Below are positions 1-9,772 of a stretch of 64,000 nucleotides of DNA, piece by piece. The notes beneath the pieces are model-generated. The model searched no databases, was not told the DNA's origin, and saw only the letters and a program-made list of their open reading frames with translations. The stretch's first letter is position 1. Each line of letters opens with the position of its first letter. The stretch is from G020350405 sp964513655 (lineage in GTDB: Bacteria > Planctomycetota > Phycisphaerae > Sedimentisphaerales > Anaerobacaceae). The position numbers were made by a program, and so were the translations under genes. The stretch lies in NCBI GenBank assembly GCA_964513655.1, contig CAZENQ010000001.1, positions 70,529 through 134,528 on the forward strand, written 5' to 3'.

Positions 1-1290
1 CGCACCAATTACACAAGCCGCTATCGCCGCCAAGACTATCCACCAAACCGCGGGCCAGTTAACCTCGTTGGGTATCTTCTCAAACATGTAAACGCTGCTG
101 CGCCACAATTTCATACCGAATACTATTCTCACCCAATCCTCAAGAGTATTTATATTTTTCGTTACAATATACCCGAGGACTATGCCGAATGCCGAGCCAA
201 CTATACCCACACAAATACCAAATCCCATAAAAATCCACGCCGCTGAACCGCTCGCCGCCCCACAGCTTTTGATAATTGCAATATCCTTCTGTTTAGTCAT
301 CACTATCATATAAAATATGCAGAATATCAGCAGCACCGTCACCGAGCATATCACCCCGAATATCAAGAGCAACACCGCCATCTGCTTGCGCAACTCGTCA
401 TAAAATTGTTCATCAGGCCGCTCACTAAGCCATATCCAGGCCCTCGAAATAGCATCCGGCTCACGCCCAAGTTCCTCCGACGCAAATTGCTCCCAGACCC
501 GCCAGACAGCAGGCTTCAATAACACCGCCTCAGTTCCCTCGCTCGCCCGTATTCTTACATTAGCGACGCGGGTTTCACCCTCATCTCCAAAAGCAAGCCT
601 GTAAAATTCGTCGTACGGCAGATAGAGTCTCTTGTCCTTGTAATACATTCCACTGTGAAAAACATCTGAAATCCGAAATGGCAAAACCTTCCGCTTAATC
701 TCCCATCCGGCTTCTTCACCTGCAGTTTCCGGCTCCACTCGCACCCGACCGGAAGTAGTAAGCACTACCTGCTTTCCTATTAAATTTAGAACGGCTTTGA
801 GGTCATACTCATCTGTCTGGTCATCCGGTTCGGCTATAACACCAATCCCGACCCAACCGCCAATATCATTCGGATACCCCGGCACATCAAAGCTGAGCCC
901 ACCGCCCTGCTGGCTCTGCCTCAGCAGCGATTGGCTCAAATCACTGTCCTTGCTCTCGCGCTTGGCGTCAACTCCCCATATCCACGCCTCGCGAACATCC
1001 CCAGTGCCAAGACGCAGCAGCCCCCCACCGGGAAGAAAGGGACTCGCACATTCAACACCGGGAACTTGCTCGATTTTATCAATAAGAATGTCGTATTTCG
1101 GAGCCATGCGGGGTACAAGCATAATGTCCCTCATTCCACTGATATCCGCTTGCTTCAGAGACTCAATAAAGCCGGTAAACAGACTATTCACTACTATCAG
1201 AAGAGCACACGACAGGGCAACGGCAGCGATACTCAGTAATACAATCTTTCTCTTACGCAGGTATCGCAGCCACAAAAATAATTTCAGCAT
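1..1290 (-). CDS. ABC transporter permease, LolC/LolE (FtsX) type, 3' end outside window
   Basis: The frame stays open from an ATG at 1290 to the left edge, so about 430 residues are visible and the C-terminus is missing. An N-terminal membrane helix (about residues 15-37, rich in Ile/Val/Leu/Ala) is followed by a large periplasmic domain of roughly 270 residues and then by further helices. The stretch KQKDIAIIKSCGA near the second helix is the typical FtsX-family cytoplasmic motif (compare REIGILKAIGA). In the family, this layout belongs to lipoprotein-releasing or macrolide-export permeases that couple to a LolD-type ATPase in the inner membrane. It starts 16 bp after the lysS stop, so it is probably co-transcribed with lysS. 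The partner ATPase gene would be expected beyond the left edge. LolC/E against MacB-like cannot be decided from this part. Confidence 0.85.
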   Translation of the reverse strand, partial: MLKLFLWLRYLRKRKIVLLSIAAVALSCALLIVVNSLFTGFIESLKQADISGMRDIMLVPRMAPKYDILIDKIEQVPGVECASPFLPGGGLLRLGTGDVREAWIWGVDAKRESKDSDLSQSLLRQSQQGGGLSFDVPGYPNDIGGWVGIGVIAEPDDQTDEYDLKAVLNLIGKQVVLTTSGRVRVEPETAGEEAGWEIKRKVLPFRISDVFHSGMYYKDKRLYLPYDEFYRLAFGDEGETRVANVRIRASEGTEAVLLKPAVWRVWEQFASEELGREPDAISRAWIWLSERPDEQFYDELRKQMAVLLLIFGVICSVTVLLIFCIFYMIVMTKQKDIAIIKSCGAASGSAAWIFMGFGICVGIVGSAFGIVLGYIVTKNINTLEDWVRIVFGMKLWRSSVYMFEKIPNEVNWPAVWWIVLAAIAACVIGA

Positions 1291-1306
1291 CTCAGGCCCA
1301 ATCGAT

Positions 1307-2758
1307 TCAGTCTTTGGCAGGCTTCAGAAGCGGAAACAGCACCACATCACGAATACTTGCAGCGCCGGTCAAAACCATTACCAGTCTGTCTATTCCGATA
1401 CCCAGCCCCCCCGCCGGCGGCATGCCATATTTCAGCGCTGTTATAAAATCGGCATCCATCTTCGCCATCGACTCGGTCTGTCCGCGAAGCTGGATTTTAA
1501 AGTTCTCCTCTTGAACAGCAGGGTCGTTCAATTCTGTATAGGCATTGGCCAACTCCATGCCAGCTATATACAGCTCAAACCGCTCGGCATATTTCGGATT
1601 ATCTTTCTTAGGTCTCGTTAAAGGACACAACTGGGCCGGATAGTCCATCACAAATGTTGGGGCAACGAGATTATCTTCAACAGTAGCCTCGAAAACCTTA
1701 CTGATAACCACGGCATCGTCCATGGCACCCTCATCCAGCCCAAGCTCCTGCGCCTTTTCTCTGACAGTACTTATATCATCAATACTGCATCCGCTATGTT
1801 CGGCCAGCAGCTCCGCATATTCGGCCCGGCGCCAGGGCCGGTTATAATTGATTGGCAGATCTGCGAACCGAACCTGCTTACCAGCACAGTGCTTTTCCAC
1901 GCACTGAGAGATAATTTCCTCTGTCAAATCCATCATCACATTGTAATCTGCGTAGGCCTGATACACTTCCAGCATCGTAAACTCAGGGTTGTGCTGTCTG
2001 CTCAGCCCCTCGTTGCGGAAATTTCTGTTTATCTCAAAGACCTTTTCCATTCCACCGACCAGCAGCCTTTTTAGAAAGAGCTCCGGCGCAATCCGCAAAA
2101 ACAGGTCCATACCCAAACTGTTATGATGCGTCACAAAAGGCTTTGCAGCTGCCCCGCCCGCGATCGCCTGCATCATCGGAGTCTCAACTTCCAAAAAACC
2201 ACGCTCCTGCAGAAACTCGCGAACCGTAGCAATGATAGCACTGCGCTTTTTGAACCGCTCCATCACCTCGGGATTGGCCCACAAGTCCACATACCTTCGT
2301 CTGTAGCGAAGGTCAACATCCGCCAATCCGTGAAATTTTTCCGGCGGCGGCAAAAGCGATTTGCTCAACAGCGTCACGCTGTCGGCCCATATAGTAATCT
2401 CACCGGTTTTGGTCTTGCCCAACTGACCCGGGGCACCGATTATGTCGCCAAGTTCGAGCAACTTTACAAGTGACCACTGCCCGGCGAGCCTGCTCTTGCT
2501 CAGACCAATCTGGATAGTCCCGCTGCTGTCACGCAGGGTGATAAAAATCAACTTGCCAATGTCCCTGGCCAGTACAATCCTGCCAGCACATCGGGCCCGC
2601 TGAGTTTCATCACCGTCTTTAAATCTGCTTCTAATATCTTGGGCCGGCTCGGCCCCGTCATATCTACCACCATAGGGGTCAATACCCAAGTCACTGATTG
2701 CCGAGAGCTTCTGACGCCTTTGACGCTCAAATTTACTGATGTCTTCTGCCTTTGCCAA
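1307..2758 (-). CDS. lysS: Lysyl-tRNA synthetase, class II
   Basis: 483 residues, close to the usual length of about 490-505. It charges tRNA-Lys with lysine in the cytoplasm. An N-terminal OB-fold anticodon-binding domain (about residues 55-150) precedes the class II catalytic core. Motif 1 is around RSAIIATVREFLQERGFLEV, motif 2 is FRNEGLSRQHNPEFTMLE, and motif 3 is GGLGIGIDRLVM near the C-terminus. The start appears to be TTG at 2758, preceded by a GGGGTG stretch; no better in-frame ATG exists nearby. The upstream protease gene ends 22 bp before it and the permease begins 16 bp after it, so the genes look like one transcription unit. Confidence 0.97.
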   Translation of the reverse strand: MAKAEDISKFERQRRQKLSAISDLGIDPYGGRYDGAEPAQDIRSRFKDGDETQRARCAGRIVLARDIGKLIFITLRDSSGTIQIGLSKSRLAGQWSLVKLLELGDIIGAPGQLGKTKTGEITIWADSVTLLSKSLLPPPEKFHGLADVDLRYRRRYVDLWANPEVMERFKKRSAIIATVREFLQERGFLEVETPMMQAIAGGAAAKPFVTHHNSLGMDLFLRIAPELFLKRLLVGGMEKVFEINRNFRNEGLSRQHNPEFTMLEVYQAYADYNVMMDLTEEIISQCVEKHCAGKQVRFADLPINYNRPWRRAEYAELLAEHSGCSIDDISTVREKAQELGLDEGAMDDAVVISKVFEATVEDNLVAPTFVMDYPAQLCPLTRPKKDNPKYAERFELYIAGMELANAYTELNDPAVQEENFKIQLRGQTESMAKMDADFITALKYGMPPAGGLGIGIDRLVMVLTGAASIRDVVLFPLLKPAKD

Positions 2759-2780
2759 ATTCGCACCCCAAATCTCAAAC

Positions 2781-4970
2781 TCAATTCATACTCGTAGCCA
2801 GAAACCCGGATTCAATCAGTTTGGTCTTGATAAGCAAAACACCCACTGCCAGCTGGGGGTCGGCCGCTAGCGTCTCCTCAACCGTATGTCTTCTCAAAGG
2901 TACTCGGTCCTCATCGTGGTCCGCTTTAACCAGCACATCATTGTCCCTCTGTACATCAAACATCTTCTTAATTTCATCGCTTCTTAATTTGACCTCAATA
3001 TTCGGCCCAACGCCCCAATCATCCCTGCCCTGCTTTTTCATTGCGTCCCTGCTTTCAACCCTCTGGCCTGAAGGCAGATGATAATACGCCATCGTGTACT
3101 TTAGCTGGGCACCGACCTTCGGATACTGGGCTATCCCCTGAACGCTGCCCTTGCCGTGAGTCCTTTCGCCAACCAATATTGCCCGGTTATGTGTCTTATC
3201 CGCCAACGCTCCCGCTACAATTTCCGAAGCGCTCGCAGAATACCGGTTTATGAGCACAACGAGCGGATAATCCGGATGTGTTCCCGCCCTGCGCGCCTCC
3301 TTATAAGTCGATGCAATCCAGGACTTGGGGCGCGTAATGACTATCAATCCTTCCTTGAGGAATTTGTCAGCCACCTCAACGGCGGCATTTAAAATCCCGC
3401 CGCTATTGAATCGCAAATCCAAAATCAAGCCCCTCAAACCTTCGGCCTCAAGCTCATTGAGCACCCTCTCAAGACCCGAAGCAGTCCTCTCAGAAAAACT
3501 GGTAACGCGCACGTAACCGATCCCATCTGCCTGGTCAATCATATACCGCCAGAGGCCTCGTTCGGTCCTTTGCCAACCGCGAATTGTCGGAACAATTATC
3601 TTAGCTCTGGTTATTATAATATCAAAGCTCTGCTGTTCACCGGCACGTCCTATTGTCAACGTCACCTCAGTGCCTGCAGGGCCGGTAATATTCTTAACCG
3701 CGCACGAAAGAGTCATATCCTTGGTTTCAATACCATCAACTTCTTCTATCACATCACCTGCATCAAGGCCCGAATTATATGCCGGCGTGTCAGGCAGCAG
3801 ACTCACCACGGTCAACAGACCTTTTTGTTTTGAAATCTCTATGCCAATACCCGTAAACTCATTGGTCATTACCTTTTCAAAATCCTGCACCTGCCTGGGC
3901 CAAACCATAATTGTATAAGGATCAAGCGCAGCCAGTGCTGCCTCCACGAAATGCGCAATCAACACGCCGCTGGGCAATTCCACAGTTGTCGTGTTCAGCG
4001 ATAGGACCTCCTCGAAAATACCTATAAACTTATCCTTACTCATCATCGGCGACTGTTTAACTTCATCCAAAACCGCTCCCAGTGCCACCGACCAGGCCGA
4101 AAGCTTTGCATCGTATTCCATGTCAAACGTACCGTCTTGCTGTTCGCCCAACGCATCACGCACAACACTCGATGAATTCACCACCTCCGCCAGTAACTTA
4201 CAGCGCTCGATGGCTTTGATTGCCATCTGGCGATAATCAATGGGGCTGACGTAATTGAATCGCAAAGCATCAACCGCCCAAATAAACATCTCCTTCCTTA
4301 TACCCGCGTAACGCTCCTCGCGCGTCTCGCAGGAGCTATCTCGAAAAGAGCCCACAATATTGGCCTTTTCCAACAACCGCTCGGCATAGTCCGAATATGC
4401 CTCGTTATCCTTATCAATCGACTGCAGCCAACTGTAGCAACTAATGTACGCGTCAAACCAATCGCCTTCCGATTCGAATTCCGCGGCCTTGTCTATCGCC
4501 ATTTGAAAAACTTGCTTTACAAACAACTCCGATAGAAGTGCATCTCTCTGCTGCTCATCCGCAAATTCCCTTACGTTGGCAATAACTGAAAGTATCTCTG
4601 GAATATCATTTACTTCGTTGGTATCTGCCTCAAGTCGGAACTTATCCAGCTCAGCCAGCTTTTCTGCATACGCAGCTTCTCGTTCCGACCGACGCCGCTG
4701 AACTAAATCCTCATGTTCGGCAACAACCTCCCCTAACCGACCAAGCTGAGGAGATTGACCCGGGGCGTTTTGTTTTATTAGCTCACCGACAGCATGAAAT
4801 TCGCCCTGATAAACCAGGTCACAAGCCGCCTTAACAACATTGGCGTCTGCCGGTTTTGTCCCTGGAACTTCAATAGGAGCCGGTTGTTCCGGTACTCGGC
4901 AGCAAATTAAGCCACAAACAATCACCGCCAAACAGGCCAGCCAAATCAAATATTTATTTTTAGCCCACAA
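2781..4970 (-). CDS. S41-family C-terminal processing protease with PDZ domain
   Basis: 729 residues. The C-terminal half is a carboxyl-terminal processing peptidase: a PDZ domain (about residues 375-450, containing SGLDAGDVIEEVDG), then the S41 core with LRFNSGG, the nucleophile serine in SASASEIVAG (about residue 578) and the catalytic lysine in GERTHGKGSVQ (about residue 606). The first 350 residues are a helical, charged region without a family I recognise. The N-terminus has a hydrophobic stretch ending in cysteines (GLICC), so it is exported and perhaps lipidated, although the lipobox is not canonical. The best start is a TTG at 4970; an ATG just upstream is followed by a stop after five codons. 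It lies between fba and lysS on the same strand. Likely role: processing or degrading periplasmic proteins. Confidence 0.92.
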   Translation of the reverse strand: MWAKNKYLIWLACLAVIVCGLICCRVPEQPAPIEVPGTKPADANVVKAACDLVYQGEFHAVGELIKQNAPGQSPQLGRLGEVVAEHEDLVQRRRSEREAAYAEKLAELDKFRLEADTNEVNDIPEILSVIANVREFADEQQRDALLSELFVKQVFQMAIDKAAEFESEGDWFDAYISCYSWLQSIDKDNEAYSDYAERLLEKANIVGSFRDSSCETREERYAGIRKEMFIWAVDALRFNYVSPIDYRQMAIKAIERCKLLAEVVNSSSVVRDALGEQQDGTFDMEYDAKLSAWSVALGAVLDEVKQSPMMSKDKFIGIFEEVLSLNTTTVELPSGVLIAHFVEAALAALDPYTIMVWPRQVQDFEKVMTNEFTGIGIEISKQKGLLTVVSLLPDTPAYNSGLDAGDVIEEVDGIETKDMTLSCAVKNITGPAGTEVTLTIGRAGEQQSFDIIITRAKIIVPTIRGWQRTERGLWRYMIDQADGIGYVRVTSFSERTASGLERVLNELEAEGLRGLILDLRFNSGGILNAAVEVADKFLKEGLIVITRPKSWIASTYKEARRAGTHPDYPLVVLINRYSASASEIVAGALADKTHNRAILVGERTHGKGSVQGIAQYPKVGAQLKYTMAYYHLPSGQRVESRDAMKKQGRDDWGVGPNIEVKLRSDEIKKMFDVQRDNDVLVKADHDEDRVPLRRHTVEETLAADPQLAVGVLLIKTKLIESGFLATSMN

Positions 4971-5043
4971 ATTTCATACCTCGCTTCAAAACAGTACAAG
5001 GACAGTTATAAGTTGCGACCTTATAATTACAACCCGTGCCCCG

Positions 5044-5994
5044 TTATGAACACTCAGATGCTTTTCCGGCGCAACCCAGAACCTGCAGCTTATGTTTAAC
5101 CATATTTCTGATAGCTTCTCTGCCAGGGCCAAGGTATTTGCGCGGGTCGAACTCGCCGGGACTCTCGACAAAAACCTGCCTGATTTTAGCAGTAAGCGCC
5201 ATTCGTAAATCAGTATCGATATTGACCTTGCACACAGCCATCTTTACCGCGCGGCTTATAGCATCCTCCGGCACACCCATCGCATCCGGCATATCACCAC
5301 CGTATTTGTTAATAAGGTCTTTGAACTCCTTCAGCACACTGCTTGAGCCGTGCATAACCAGCGGAAAGCCCGGAAGTCGCTTGCTGACACCCTCTATCAC
5401 ATCAAGCGCCAACTTCGGCTCGCTCTTGAACTTAAAAGCACCGTGACTGGTACCACAAGCTATTGCCAGAGAATCACAGTCCGTCTTCCCTACAAACTCC
5501 TCCACCTGCGCCGGGTCCGTCAGGTGCTTGCTGATATCATCACCGCTCACACCTACCACGTCTTCCTCGATGCCGCCCAACTGGCCCAGTTCCGCCTCAA
5601 CAACTACATCGTGGTCATGGGCATATTCGACCACCTCTCGGGTGAGTTTGACGTTTTCTTCAAACGGCAGCTTCGACGCATCAATCATCACCGACGTAAA
5701 ACCATCATCCACACACTGTTTGCAAACCTCAAATGTATCGCCGTGGTCCAGGTGCATCGCAATAGGAATGTCGGGATTCTCCGCAACCGCCACATCAATA
5801 ATTGCTCTCAAATAGCTCATGCTCGCGTATTTCCTCGCTCCTCTGGATATTTGCAGGATAAGCGGCGCCTTCTCTTCTGCTATAGCACTTATAATCCCCT
5901 GCGTAATCTCCATATTGTTCACATTGAACGCACCAATCGCATAGCCGCCTTTATAAGCCATCTCAAACATCTTTTTTGTGCCGACCAATGCCAT
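5044..5994 (-). CDS. fba: Fructose-bisphosphate aldolase, class II
   Basis: 316 residues. It catalyses the reversible cleavage of fructose 1,6-bisphosphate to glyceraldehyde 3-phosphate and dihydroxyacetone phosphate. Class II (zinc) features are visible: AFNVNNME near the N-terminus, the zinc/base motif HLDHGD (about residues 80-86), EAELGQLGG, the second zinc histidine in GTSHG (about residue 182), and MHGSSS. A clean AAGGAG lies 7 nt upstream of the ATG at 5994. It sits between an lptD-like gene and the S41 protease on the same strand. Tagatose-bisphosphate aldolase is a related alternative but the length and motifs fit Fba best. Confidence 0.95.
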   Translation of the reverse strand: MALVGTKKMFEMAYKGGYAIGAFNVNNMEITQGIISAIAEEKAPLILQISRGARKYASMSYLRAIIDVAVAENPDIPIAMHLDHGDTFEVCKQCVDDGFTSVMIDASKLPFEENVKLTREVVEYAHDHDVVVEAELGQLGGIEEDVVGVSGDDISKHLTDPAQVEEFVGKTDCDSLAIACGTSHGAFKFKSEPKLALDVIEGVSKRLPGFPLVMHGSSSVLKEFKDLINKYGGDMPDAMGVPEDAISRAVKMAVCKVNIDTDLRMALTAKIRQVFVESPGEFDPRKYLGPGREAIRNMVKHKLQVLGCAGKASECS

Positions 5995-6156
5995 AAGAAC
6001 TCTCCTTACTAAAACTTAAAGCCAAAGCCTAAAAACCATAACTGAAAATTCAAAATATAAACACTGAAAACGTAAAGCCCAAGGCGAAAAGCTATAACAA
6101 AGAGCCCAAGAACATAAAACTGCTCACAACTCGTGAACCGGGGCTGTATGGATTTT

Positions 6157-9100
6157 TCAATAACCGACCGGGCCGCCCACTCCCATATACCTTCTCGGCC
6201 CAAGAGCCATCTCCGGAACGCCCTGAGGCCATATACTAAAAACAACTGACTGCCTGTCCAGAGACTCATCGGCACTATACGTAAGGCTGCAATATATCCT
6301 GTGATACCGCCTTATCACCGTTACATCGCTTCGCACGTTCGCACCGTAGTCAAAATCAAACTGCTGCGAAAAAACCACCGTATATCGCGGGTCAAGCACA
6401 TAAGTGGCGGCAAAAGTAAATGCATTCGAACCCCTCTCCTCATCGCCGGCCACATCAATCTCAACCCGCCTCAAATACCTGCTGCCTACATAATAACTCA
6501 AATTCGGCCAAACCAAACGCGAAAAACCGATATTCAATTGCTGCACCACTCCGCTTTGCATATCAAAATACATATCACTCAGCACTGCCGCTGTATCGCT
6601 TAGGCGCCAGATATAGTCGGCGCCGAAGTAATCCCTCCTTGGGCCCCACATCTCAAATCTCTGCAGACTGCTGCTAAGGTCCCCATTGAAGATCTCAGGG
6701 GCCGAAAGCACGCGCAGCGGCACCATCGGAGAATTCCAGATAAATCTGTCTGGACCGGATGAACCTGCATCGCCTGAAGGGTCATCAACCCACGTAGCAT
6801 CAATATCCAGCCGCATCCAGTCAACGGTCCGCTGCTGGCCAGCCGGGCCTCTCTTAGTCTGCAATCGCTGAGAAACAGCAACATTCAGCATATCACGCTG
6901 TTTGACCGCTGAATCATTCTCCTCATAAAAGACAGCGGTCACCTGTGGTTTTATGATATGCCGCAACTGGTCCAAATCCCAAAGCCGTGACTCCACATCA
7001 CGATAAACTTTCCAATATTGCGTCCCGACACGCAGACCCGCTTCGCCAATCCAGGCCTTATCCTCACCAAATTCGCCCGTACCACTTCCGTCAACAAGCG
7101 TCCGCGTGAAACCGCTGCGGTCATCATAACCGAAGGTACCGGCCACAAACGGCATAATCTTAAACGGCGCCGCCCAAACCGGCATATCGACCTCGGTCCG
7201 GTGTGATACAAACGCAAACCGCTGCTCATCGATAGCTATGGCATGATCGTTGCCTATTCTCTGTCGCAATCGGCCGACCTCTGTATCGCTGTACAAAGTG
7301 AACCTGTCATCGAAAAGCGACTCGCCCGTCAAATGAAACTCACCCGACGGTAATTCTTCAAGCTCATCCTCAAAATCGTTTATCCGCCCCTTGGCGAGCA
7401 GAGAAACCGCCCAATTATCTTCCAAGCGCTTCAGATGAACATACGTTTCCTGTTCGCGCACATTAAATTCGCTGCGATAGTACGATTCAATAAAATTCTC
7501 ATCGGATGCATAATCGACCCCGGCTGCGAGCTGCCAGTTGTACGGTAGAAAATGCCTGTGCTGCCAGTGGAACCGGCCGCGAAGCTCACGAGGCGGTTCA
7601 AGATCTTTCCGCTCCCTGCCAAGCCTGTCTTCACCTCTATCACTTATTATGTACCCCAAAAGCCTGCCGAAATAATCCTCACTCTCGTATTCAATCTCTG
7701 CGCCGGTGCCTATGCCCCGCTTGTCATAGTAGTCCAGACTAAAGGTACTTTCGGTCCCGGCCGGCTCGGTTAATCCCAGCAGCCTTGATAAATACCATTC
7801 TGTCTCGACCGATGTGCCCCACGTATTGTCGTTACCGACGTGTACGCCTTTGAGCGGAACATCAGGTCTTTGCAGATTACTGCGCATAAAAGGCCAGTGG
7901 AAAATCGTCTTATCACCCACCTTCAAACGCACATCCTGCATCTGGGCATCATAACTGCTGTCCGTAACCTGCTCCATCTGCGCATCGACCGTGGTCGTAT
8001 CGGTAATAATAACACTCGAGGCGTCAAGTGAAACTTGAGGTAGATGGAATTCACTGGTTGTCAAAGTGATATTTTCAGCGGCAAATTTATTTTCCGCCAA
8101 CCGCCGCAGTTTCGCAGCCCGGACATAAATTGGAATCCCCCGATCCACATCGAAATTCCTCATCACCGCATTTATCGCAAGTGCTCTTTTTCTTTCGAAA
8201 TCGTAGTATATCTCATCGGCCCGAATTGTCCGCTGACCTTCAGTCATCACAACATCGCCGGACATATAAATTGCCCTCACGGCTCTCCCGGCCGGCATAT
8301 CTTCCGCTGTAACTACGTCTGCGCTGGGCTGAAGTTCCTCGCTTGAGTAGAATATAACTGTGTTATCAGCCAGTAATTCCAGCAGACCGCCCTTTTCGTC
8401 CTGCTTCTGCCACACATAGAATCTGCCGGTAACCGTTGCAACATCTGTCCCGTCCGGCGCCTTGGCAGACTCTATCTGAGGCGCAGCTTCGCCCACCGGC
8501 GCTATATTAACCGGATACCTAAAACGGGGCTCCTTCACCTCCGGCTCCGGCACAGTTGCTTCAGGCGGCTTCTCCTCTCTCTCAAATATCCTCTCGATAA
8601 AACCGGGCTTGCGCGGCTCTGCAACAACTTCCTCTTTTTCAGGAACCGCCTCTTCTGCAACCACTTCTTCAGCCGGCTTTTCCGGCGGTATTTCTTGCGG
8701 CGGCAACTCGGGCACGAGCGCCTCGGCTTCAACAAAAAACCTCGGCACAACAGGCTTAATCGATGCCTCAGCCCTTTTATAAAGCTCCAATCCGCGAGGG
8801 TCGTCCACTTGTCTTTTCTCGGCCGTTACGAAAACCTCGCCGCTGACGCCAAACCGAACGAACATCATCTGGCCATCTTCTAATATCTTCCCGCTCAAAT
8901 CGGTCGTCCTGGCACTCTTGCCTTTCTTAATCGATACATTGCCCTCCAAGTACGCCCGCGCCATATAATCGACCTGAATGCGACCACGAAACTCAGTTGT
9001 CACACTGTCCAGCCATACGACCGCACTGTCGCTAAAAAACTGATTGGCCCCAATCGACATCAAAAAGCCATCCTGCAAAACAAGCATGTGCTCACCGGGA

Positions 9101-9252
9101 TTCGGTTGATAGCTTATCAGTTGCCCCCCCCGCAGATGCAAATCCTGACCGACAAAGGCCCGGGCTTTCTGTTCCCCAATAGCCCATGAAACTGCCGCAG
9201 GCAGAAAAACCGATAAACCTAAAATAAACAGTTGTCTCTTTTGAATTCTCAT
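6157..9252 (-). CDS. lptD: LptD-like outer-membrane LPS-assembly/OstA protein
   Basis: 1031 residues from the ATG at 9252, which is followed by a typical signal peptide (MRIQKRQLFILGLSVFLPAA). An upstream TTG at 9282 would add ten residues before the signal sequence and is less likely. The N-terminal part has OstA/LptA-like beta-jellyroll repeats (for example EGNVSIKKG, YMSGDVVMTEGQRTIRADEIYYD), split by a Pro/Glu-rich linker at about residues 190-265. The C-terminal 600 residues are rich in alternating aromatic/polar strands, as expected for the LptD beta-barrel. In the family this protein inserts lipopolysaccharide in the outer-membrane leaflet with LptE. No LptE is seen next to it. The linker is unusually long and acidic. 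Confidence 0.82.
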   Translation of the reverse strand: MRIQKRQLFILGLSVFLPAAVSWAIGEQKARAFVGQDLHLRGGQLISYQPNPGEHMLVLQDGFLMSIGANQFFSDSAVVWLDSVTTEFRGRIQVDYMARAYLEGNVSIKKGKSARTTDLSGKILEDGQMMFVRFGVSGEVFVTAEKRQVDDPRGLELYKRAEASIKPVVPRFFVEAEALVPELPPQEIPPEKPAEEVVAEEAVPEKEEVVAEPRKPGFIERIFEREEKPPEATVPEPEVKEPRFRYPVNIAPVGEAAPQIESAKAPDGTDVATVTGRFYVWQKQDEKGGLLELLADNTVIFYSSEELQPSADVVTAEDMPAGRAVRAIYMSGDVVMTEGQRTIRADEIYYDFERKRALAINAVMRNFDVDRGIPIYVRAAKLRRLAENKFAAENITLTTSEFHLPQVSLDASSVIITDTTTVDAQMEQVTDSSYDAQMQDVRLKVGDKTIFHWPFMRSNLQRPDVPLKGVHVGNDNTWGTSVETEWYLSRLLGLTEPAGTESTFSLDYYDKRGIGTGAEIEYESEDYFGRLLGYIISDRGEDRLGRERKDLEPPRELRGRFHWQHRHFLPYNWQLAAGVDYASDENFIESYYRSEFNVREQETYVHLKRLEDNWAVSLLAKGRINDFEDELEELPSGEFHLTGESLFDDRFTLYSDTEVGRLRQRIGNDHAIAIDEQRFAFVSHRTEVDMPVWAAPFKIMPFVAGTFGYDDRSGFTRTLVDGSGTGEFGEDKAWIGEAGLRVGTQYWKVYRDVESRLWDLDQLRHIIKPQVTAVFYEENDSAVKQRDMLNVAVSQRLQTKRGPAGQQRTVDWMRLDIDATWVDDPSGDAGSSGPDRFIWNSPMVPLRVLSAPEIFNGDLSSSLQRFEMWGPRRDYFGADYIWRLSDTAAVLSDMYFDMQSGVVQQLNIGFSRLVWPNLSYYVGSRYLRRVEIDVAGDEERGSNAFTFAATYVLDPRYTVVFSQQFDFDYGANVRSDVTVIRRYHRIYCSLTYSADESLDRQSVVFSIWPQGVPEMALGPRRYMGVGGPVGY

Positions 9253-9390
9253 ACTGAGTTCCCATTTTGCCACCTGATGCAAAATGGGGCACTTCCGTTA
9301 TCCTGCAAAATCCAGCCTTCCGTTGGCATTTGTCGCAGATTATAGCTGCTCATTTCCGCAAAGCCAGTAAAAACCGTCCTAATCTCGATT

Positions 9391-9439
9391 TGTCAAAATT
9401 GACACCTTGATTTATCTCAAGGTTTCCTGTAAAAACAGG
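9391..9439. promoter_or_regulatory. Three adjacent short inverted repeats in divergent intergenic region
   Basis: Between the divergent lptD-like gene and the 92-residue gene there are three dyads in 49 bp: TGTCAA-AA-TTGACA (9391-9404), CCTTGA-6nt-TCAAGG (9405-9422) and CCTGT-4nt-ACAGG (9426-9439). The first could be an operator; the other two could fold as small hairpins in the leader of the plus-strand gene. A TTGACA is present at 9399-9404 but no convincing -10 box lies 16-18 bp downstream. Function is inferred only from position. Confidence 0.35.
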
Positions 9440-9477
9440 TTTATCTGGACAGGATACAAAATACCCAATGCAGATTT

Positions 9478-9756
9478 ATGGCTAAGAGCGAACTCTCAAC
9501 ATATCAAAAGGCGGTAATCTCGCGGTATTACGATAACCTCGATACGATAATGCTCGGCAAACTTGGCGAGCTGGTAACAGAGCTATACCTTGCGGATACA
9601 AGCGCGAAAAAAGAAAGACTCTGGCAAAGAGCGCAAAAAGCAATGAAAAAGCTAAAAGTCCCGCCCGCAATAATCGACCATATAATGGAAAAACAAAGCG
9701 TGGAAATACTGGCCAAAAACCTACAAGACTGGCTCAGTAAAGACAAGAAAAAGTGA
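9478..9756 (+). CDS. Conserved-looking small helical protein, unknown function
   Basis: 92 residues, no signal peptide or membrane segment. It is largely helical with many Lys/Glu/Leu residues (for example KLGELVTELYLADT and a Lys-rich C-terminus). I do not recognise the family. It is 16 bp upstream of the PilT-type ATPase gene, so the two are probably co-transcribed, and a role related to pili or to twitching motility is possible but unproven. The ribosome-binding site before the ATG is weak. Confidence 0.7.
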   Translation: MAKSELSTYQKAVISRYYDNLDTIMLGKLGELVTELYLADTSAKKERLWQRAQKAMKKLKVPPAIIDHIMEKQSVEILAKNLQDWLSKDKKK

Positions 9757-9772
9757 GAAAACGCAGGCACAT

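Noticed and set aside
797..1621. 274-codon plus-strand frame across the permease/lysS junction
   Set aside because: It overlaps two well-supported minus-strand genes and has a composition of an antisense shadow (Ser/Arg/Pro-rich).
6009..6156. Possible small gene between lptD-like and fba
   Set aside because: The frame is an out-of-frame shadow of the lptD end, and the intergenic DNA is a low-complexity A-rich stretch (many AAAGCC-like phrases).
9399..9404. TTGACA as a -35 box of the plus-strand operon
   Set aside because: No acceptable -10 box lies at 16-18 bp; the hexamer is half of a dyad instead.
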